Shown one piece after another: positions 6,776-9,459 of a stretch of DNA of 9,459 bases. The translations under genes and the position numbers were made by a program. Numbering within the stretch: position 1 is the stretch's first letter; every line of letters starts with the position of its first letter. The DNA is from Rhodoferax sp. Lineage in GTDB: Bacteria; Pseudomonadota; Gammaproteobacteria; Burkholderiales; Burkholderiaceae_C. A model generated the notes under the pieces. The model searched no databases and was not told the DNA's origin. It saw nothing but the letters and a program-made list of their open reading frames with translations. The stretch spans positions 1-9,459 of the forward strand of contig JAURGS010000090.1 of the NCBI GenBank assembly GCA_030833685.1, in the 5' to 3' direction.

Positions 6776-8464
6776 TCAGAAGAAATAGAGCAAGAGGTAG
6801 CTGAGCAGCAAGACCAAAACCCAGGTGGCCATGCTGCGGGTTGACCATGTGCCACCCAGGCGGACTTCAAGCGGCTGCTCCTTCATGACCAAATCAAATA
6901 CCGATCGCAGCGCAAGCTTCCAGAGCAGGTGTAATCTGTGAGCGATCTGCGCGCATGCATTTCGCATCCAGACAGAGCACAGTCGCGGCCCACGTCGGTA
7001 GAACCAGTCCCAATCAAGCGTAAGGCCCAAAACCTTGCGCAAAACTGGCAAAGTCACGAAAAAGGCGATGGCTGCAAACGAGAGCAACTGCATTTGCTCC
7101 GTGACGTGAGCCCAGGTGTATGGCTGATAGTCCAACACAAAAGGCAACAACCCGTACAAGATTTCGGGCCAGACACCCAAGCCAATACACAGCGCAGCCA
7201 GGATCCACATCGCCACATTCATGCTGGGTGCCACGTCTTGAACGTCGATTTGCCGCCGACCGCCGAAAAACACCAGCCAATTGAATTTCAGGCCAGCATA
7301 CAAAAACGTACACGCCGACGCACCCGTTAACAACAGCCAGACCCACTGCAGATGCGCCTGGGCCGCGGCGGCCGTCAGAAGGGACTTGGTCGCAAACCCC
7401 GAGGTAACCGGAAAGGCCGCAATTGCCAGCGCGCCAATCACGCCAAAAAAGGCTGTCAGCGGCATGGCACGGGCAAGCCCGCCGAGCTCACTGAACAAAC
7501 GCCTCCCCGTGCTCTTGATGACTGCGCCGGCAACCATTAACAACAAGGCCTTGTAGACGATGTGAGAGAAAGCGTGTGCGGCCACGCCATTGATGGCAAG
7601 CTCGGAGCCAATGCCAATAGCGGTCACCATGAACCCTACCTGGCTGACGATGGAGTACGCCAGTAAACGGCGAATATCGTTTTCGAGAATGGCGTAGACA
7701 ATGCCGTAAAACACCATACAAAGACCAAGGCCAACCAACAGCTCAGTACCCGCAAAGCCCTTGAGCAACACGAACACAGCAGTCTTGGTGGTGAACGCCG
7801 ACAAAAACACCGACCCGCTCCACGACGCCTCGGGGTAGGCGTCAGGCAGCCAGGCCGATAATGGCAGCGCCGCGGCATTGATCAAAAAGCCCACCAAAAT
7901 CATCCAATGCGCCGCAGAATCCAGTTGCATGGCACCAAAAAGCACCTCACCCGTCTGCTGCACATGCCCTGTGATACCGGCAAAAAGAATCACACCACCT
8001 AGCAGGTGTACCGATAGGTAACGCCTGGCGCTGCGGTAGGCGCGTGGCGTTCCCGCACTCCACAGCACCAATGTGGAGGCCAAGGCCATCACTTCCCAAA
8101 AAACGAACAAGGTGACCAAGTCACCCGCCAAGGTCACTCCGATCGCGGCGCCTGCGTAGACAAACGCGGCCGGAACTTCTACCCGGCTGGTTTGGCTTAA
8201 AGCATACAGACCACCCAGGCCAGCCATCATCGCAAAAACAGTCGCAAACAAACGCGACAGTGAGTCCATGTGCAATAAAACCAGGTTGTGCCGGAGGTAG
8301 GACCAGGCACCATGGTCACCCAAGGGAATCTGCCAGAGCGCAAGCAAGGCCAGCATCGGCGCTAGCAAGATCACCCCGTTGCGTGCGACACCTTTTAAGA
8401 CAGCCATCACCACCGCGGCAAGAATCAGGATCAAGCCTGGATGAACAACCATCGCCTCACTCAT
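6776..8464 (-). CDS. Complex I-like cation/proton antiporter subunit, MrpD/NuoN type (full length)
   Basis: This is a 562-residue, about 14-helix inner-membrane protein of the NADH-quinone oxidoreductase / Mrp antiporter proton-pumping family. Key charged residues inside helices are present: Glu124 in FWEVMALAS, Lys227 in SAFTTKTAV, His301 and Lys305 in HIVYKALL, and Lys360 in SGFATKSLL. LPDAYPEA at 206-213 and ENDIRRLLAYSIVSQVGFM at 261-279 are family hallmarks. The C-terminal ~70 residues form an extra amphipathic segment plus a final helix, longer than in NuoN. Start is ATG at 8464 with GAGG six bases upstream (8474-8471). It overlaps the 87-residue gene by eight bases (ATGAGTGA), implying translational coupling. 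Without nuo genes nearby, a role in Na+ (or K+)/H+ exchange, or as an ion-pumping module of a larger complex, is more likely than complex I itself. Confidence 0.9.
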   Translation of the reverse strand: MSEAMVVHPGLILILAAVVMAVLKGVARNGVILLAPMLALLALWQIPLGDHGAWSYLRHNLVLLHMDSLSRLFATVFAMMAGLGGLYALSQTSRVEVPAAFVYAGAAIGVTLAGDLVTLFVFWEVMALASTLVLWSAGTPRAYRSARRYLSVHLLGGVILFAGITGHVQQTGEVLFGAMQLDSAAHWMILVGFLINAAALPLSAWLPDAYPEASWSGSVFLSAFTTKTAVFVLLKGFAGTELLVGLGLCMVFYGIVYAILENDIRRLLAYSIVSQVGFMVTAIGIGSELAINGVAAHAFSHIVYKALLLMVAGAVIKSTGRRLFSELGGLARAMPLTAFFGVIGALAIAAFPVTSGFATKSLLTAAAAQAHLQWVWLLLTGASACTFLYAGLKFNWLVFFGGRRQIDVQDVAPSMNVAMWILAALCIGLGVWPEILYGLLPFVLDYQPYTWAHVTEQMQLLSFAAIAFFVTLPVLRKVLGLTLDWDWFYRRGPRLCSVWMRNACAQIAHRLHLLWKLALRSVFDLVMKEQPLEVRLGGTWSTRSMATWVLVLLLSYLLLYFF

Positions 8465-8720
8465 GGTCGTCCTCGTAGTACGTGTCAGGGCGGCGCAAAA
8501 CCAGGGAGAGCAGTTTGACGATCGCGACCACCGCCAGACAGGTCAAGAAACTAAACCAGGCCGGAAATCCAATGACAGCGTCAATCTCAAAATGGGGGTG
8601 GCCGTGCACCAACAGGCCCGCAAGCACGCTGGCCCCAGCCACACACAGCAGAAAAATCCAGACCCAAAGTCCCGGGCGACCAGCGTTTTCAGTACTTGTC
8701 TGCGGTGAATTCATGCCCAT
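8457..8720 (-). CDS. Small two-helix membrane protein of the antiporter operon
   Basis: The 87-residue product has two hydrophobic helices, about residues 18-38 and 52-75. They are separated by a His-rich loop (HGHPHFEID at 39-47), and the protein ends in the acidic tail YYEDDHE. Start is ATG at 8720, sharing one base with the TGA of the preceding subunit (TGATG). GGAG (8729-8726) lies five bases upstream and favours this start over the ATG at 8714. Its stop overlaps the next antiporter gene by eight bases. Such placement between two large antiporter subunits suggests a small accessory subunit of the same complex. I do not recognise a known Mrp small subunit (C, E, F or G) in it, so its function remains unassigned. 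Confidence 0.8.
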   Translation of the reverse strand: MGMNSPQTSTENAGRPGLWVWIFLLCVAGASVLAGLLVHGHPHFEIDAVIGFPAWFSFLTCLAVVAIVKLLSLVLRRPDTYYEDDHE

Positions 8721-9445
8721 CAACGCTCCAACATCTGCTGTGCCAGCGCCAGAGGCAAACCTGGCACAAAGAACAAGACAATGACAGCCAATGAAGTCAA
8801 GCCCATGGCCAAGATCGTGGGCCAGGGCGCCTCACCATGGGCATGCTCATCTTCTGTCTCGGCAGGCGCAACGAAAAAGGCTTGATAGACGATCGGCAAA
8901 AAATACGCCGCATTGAGCAAGGTGCTCACGGCAATCACACCGATCACCAGCCAATTCACGGGTGCTGTTGCGCCACTGAGCATGTACCACTTGGATACGA
9001 AACCGACCGCCAACGGCAAGCCAATCATGGACAGGGAGCCAATGGTGAAGGCACCCATGGTCAGGGGCATGCGACGGCCGATGCCACCGAGCTGGCTGAC
9101 TTCGGTCTTGTGCGCCGCGGTGTAAATAGAGCCCGCTGCAAAAAACAGCGTGATCTTGCCTACAGCATGCGCTGCCAGGTGCATCGCCGCACCCACAAGC
9201 GACAAAGGTGTCAGGACAGCCGTCGCCATCACGACGTAAGACAACTGGCTCACGGTAGAAAAAGCCAGGCGCCGCTTCAAATTATTGGCCCGCAAAGCGA
9301 TTACCGAGGCCGTCAGAATTGTGAAGCCCGCCACCACAATCAGCGACCCTCCCACCCTCCGTCGCATCTTGAACTCAGTCGCCCGCATCAAAGGCGACCA
9401 CGACCTCGAAGTCCTAAAAGGCATCTTCAGCCGCAACGAAAGCAA
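8720..9445 (-). CDS. Complex I-like antiporter subunit (MrpD/NuoN family), C-terminal half only
   Basis: From about 9345 down to the stop at 8720 the frame encodes a clear proton-conducting membrane subunit. It has AGFTILTASVIALRANNLKR, then LAFSTVSQLSY, HLAAHAVGKITLFFA (the conserved helix-8 His/Lys), GGIGRRMPLT, and GFVSKWYML (helix-12 Lys). Hydrophobic segments continue to the end. Family members are about 480-500 residues; only about 205 are recognisable here, so the N-terminal half is absent. The frame stays open to the right edge (a TTG at 9445 is the first start-like codon). However, the ~34 residues upstream of ~9345 are Arg/Ser-rich, non-hydrophobic and unlike the helices expected there. 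I therefore treat 9345-9459 as foreign to this gene. It heads a coupled run with the 87-residue gene and the 562-residue subunit. Confidence 0.75.
   Translation of the reverse strand: MLSLRLKMPFRTSRSWSPLMRATEFKMRRRVGGSLIVVAGFTILTASVIALRANNLKRRLAFSTVSQLSYVVMATAVLTPLSLVGAAMHLAAHAVGKITLFFAAGSIYTAAHKTEVSQLGGIGRRMPLTMGAFTIGSLSMIGLPLAVGFVSKWYMLSGATAPVNWLVIGVIAVSTLLNAAYFLPIVYQAFFVAPAETEDEHAHGEAPWPTILAMGLTSLAVIVLFFVPGLPLALAQQMLER
8726..8729 (-). promoter_or_regulatory. Ribosome binding site deciding the start of the 87-residue gene
   Basis: GGAG on the minus strand lies five bases before the ATG at 8720. The site sits inside the 3' end of the upstream subunit gene, consistent with coupled translation. 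Confidence 0.55.
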
Positions 9446-9459
9446 CGTCTTCAGCCCCC
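9339..9459 (+). other. Possible plus-strand coding fragment at the right edge, not part of the antiporter gene
   Basis: Read on the plus strand in the frame starting at 9339, this stretch has no stop. It encodes a balanced soluble-looking peptide of about 40 residues (for example LRRILNSVARIKGDHDLEVL followed by KGIFSRNESNVFSP). Most third codon positions are C, a strong coding signature. The opposite strand gives an Arg/Ser-rich peptide that does not fit a membrane subunit. I do not recognise the family. It could be the start or middle of an unrelated gene joined here by rearrangement or by an assembly error. Confidence 0.35.

Noticed and set aside
1..9459. CRISPR array, tRNA or rRNA genes, insertion sequence ends, or a phage or defence system.
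   Set aside because: No regularly spaced repeats, tRNA cloverleaf, transposase or defence-protein motifs were seen. Genes cover nearly all of the window.

Overview
The window looks like part of a betaproteobacterial chromosome, probably Burkholderiales. This rests on the gene families, moderately high GC with G/C-ending codons, and tight gene packing; it is an inference from style, not from a marker gene. No rRNA, tRNA, insertion sequence, phage module or CRISPR array is visible.

Left part (1 to about 3034, plus strand): three closely spaced genes for nucleotide and phosphoribosyl chemistry. They are a thymidine/AMP phosphorylase-family gene cut by the left edge, a short archaeal-style ribose-phosphate pyrophosphokinase (PRPP synthase), and a LOG-family protein, a family that cleaves nucleoside 5'-monophosphates to base plus ribose 5-phosphate. 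Gaps are 13 and 17 bases, so they probably form one operon around ribose phosphates released from nucleotides.

Middle part (3009 to 6619, minus strand): a second compact run, read right to left. It holds a D-2-hydroxyacid dehydrogenase (glyoxylate/hydroxypyruvate reductase type), RmuC and an MFS transporter. rmuC and the transporter overlap by four bases (GTGA). The transporter ends inside the last 26 bases of the plus-strand LOG gene, so the two runs converge with overlapping coding ends. The 156-base gap 6620-6775 is the only sizeable non-coding stretch.

Right part (6776 to the right edge, minus strand): three translationally coupled genes of a complex I-like cation/proton antiporter (Mrp/Mnh type). 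They are a truncated MrpD/NuoN-like subunit, an 87-residue two-helix membrane protein, and a full-length 562-residue MrpD-like subunit. The truncated subunit's recognisable sequence stops near 9345. The last ~115 bases look unrelated to an antiporter on the minus strand but read as a plausible coding stretch on the plus strand. This is either a rearrangement breakpoint or a chimeric sequence end.

Most of the window is ordinary core and accessory metabolism. The points most worth a second look are the phosphorylase / PRPP synthase / LOG cluster and the discontinuity at the right edge.
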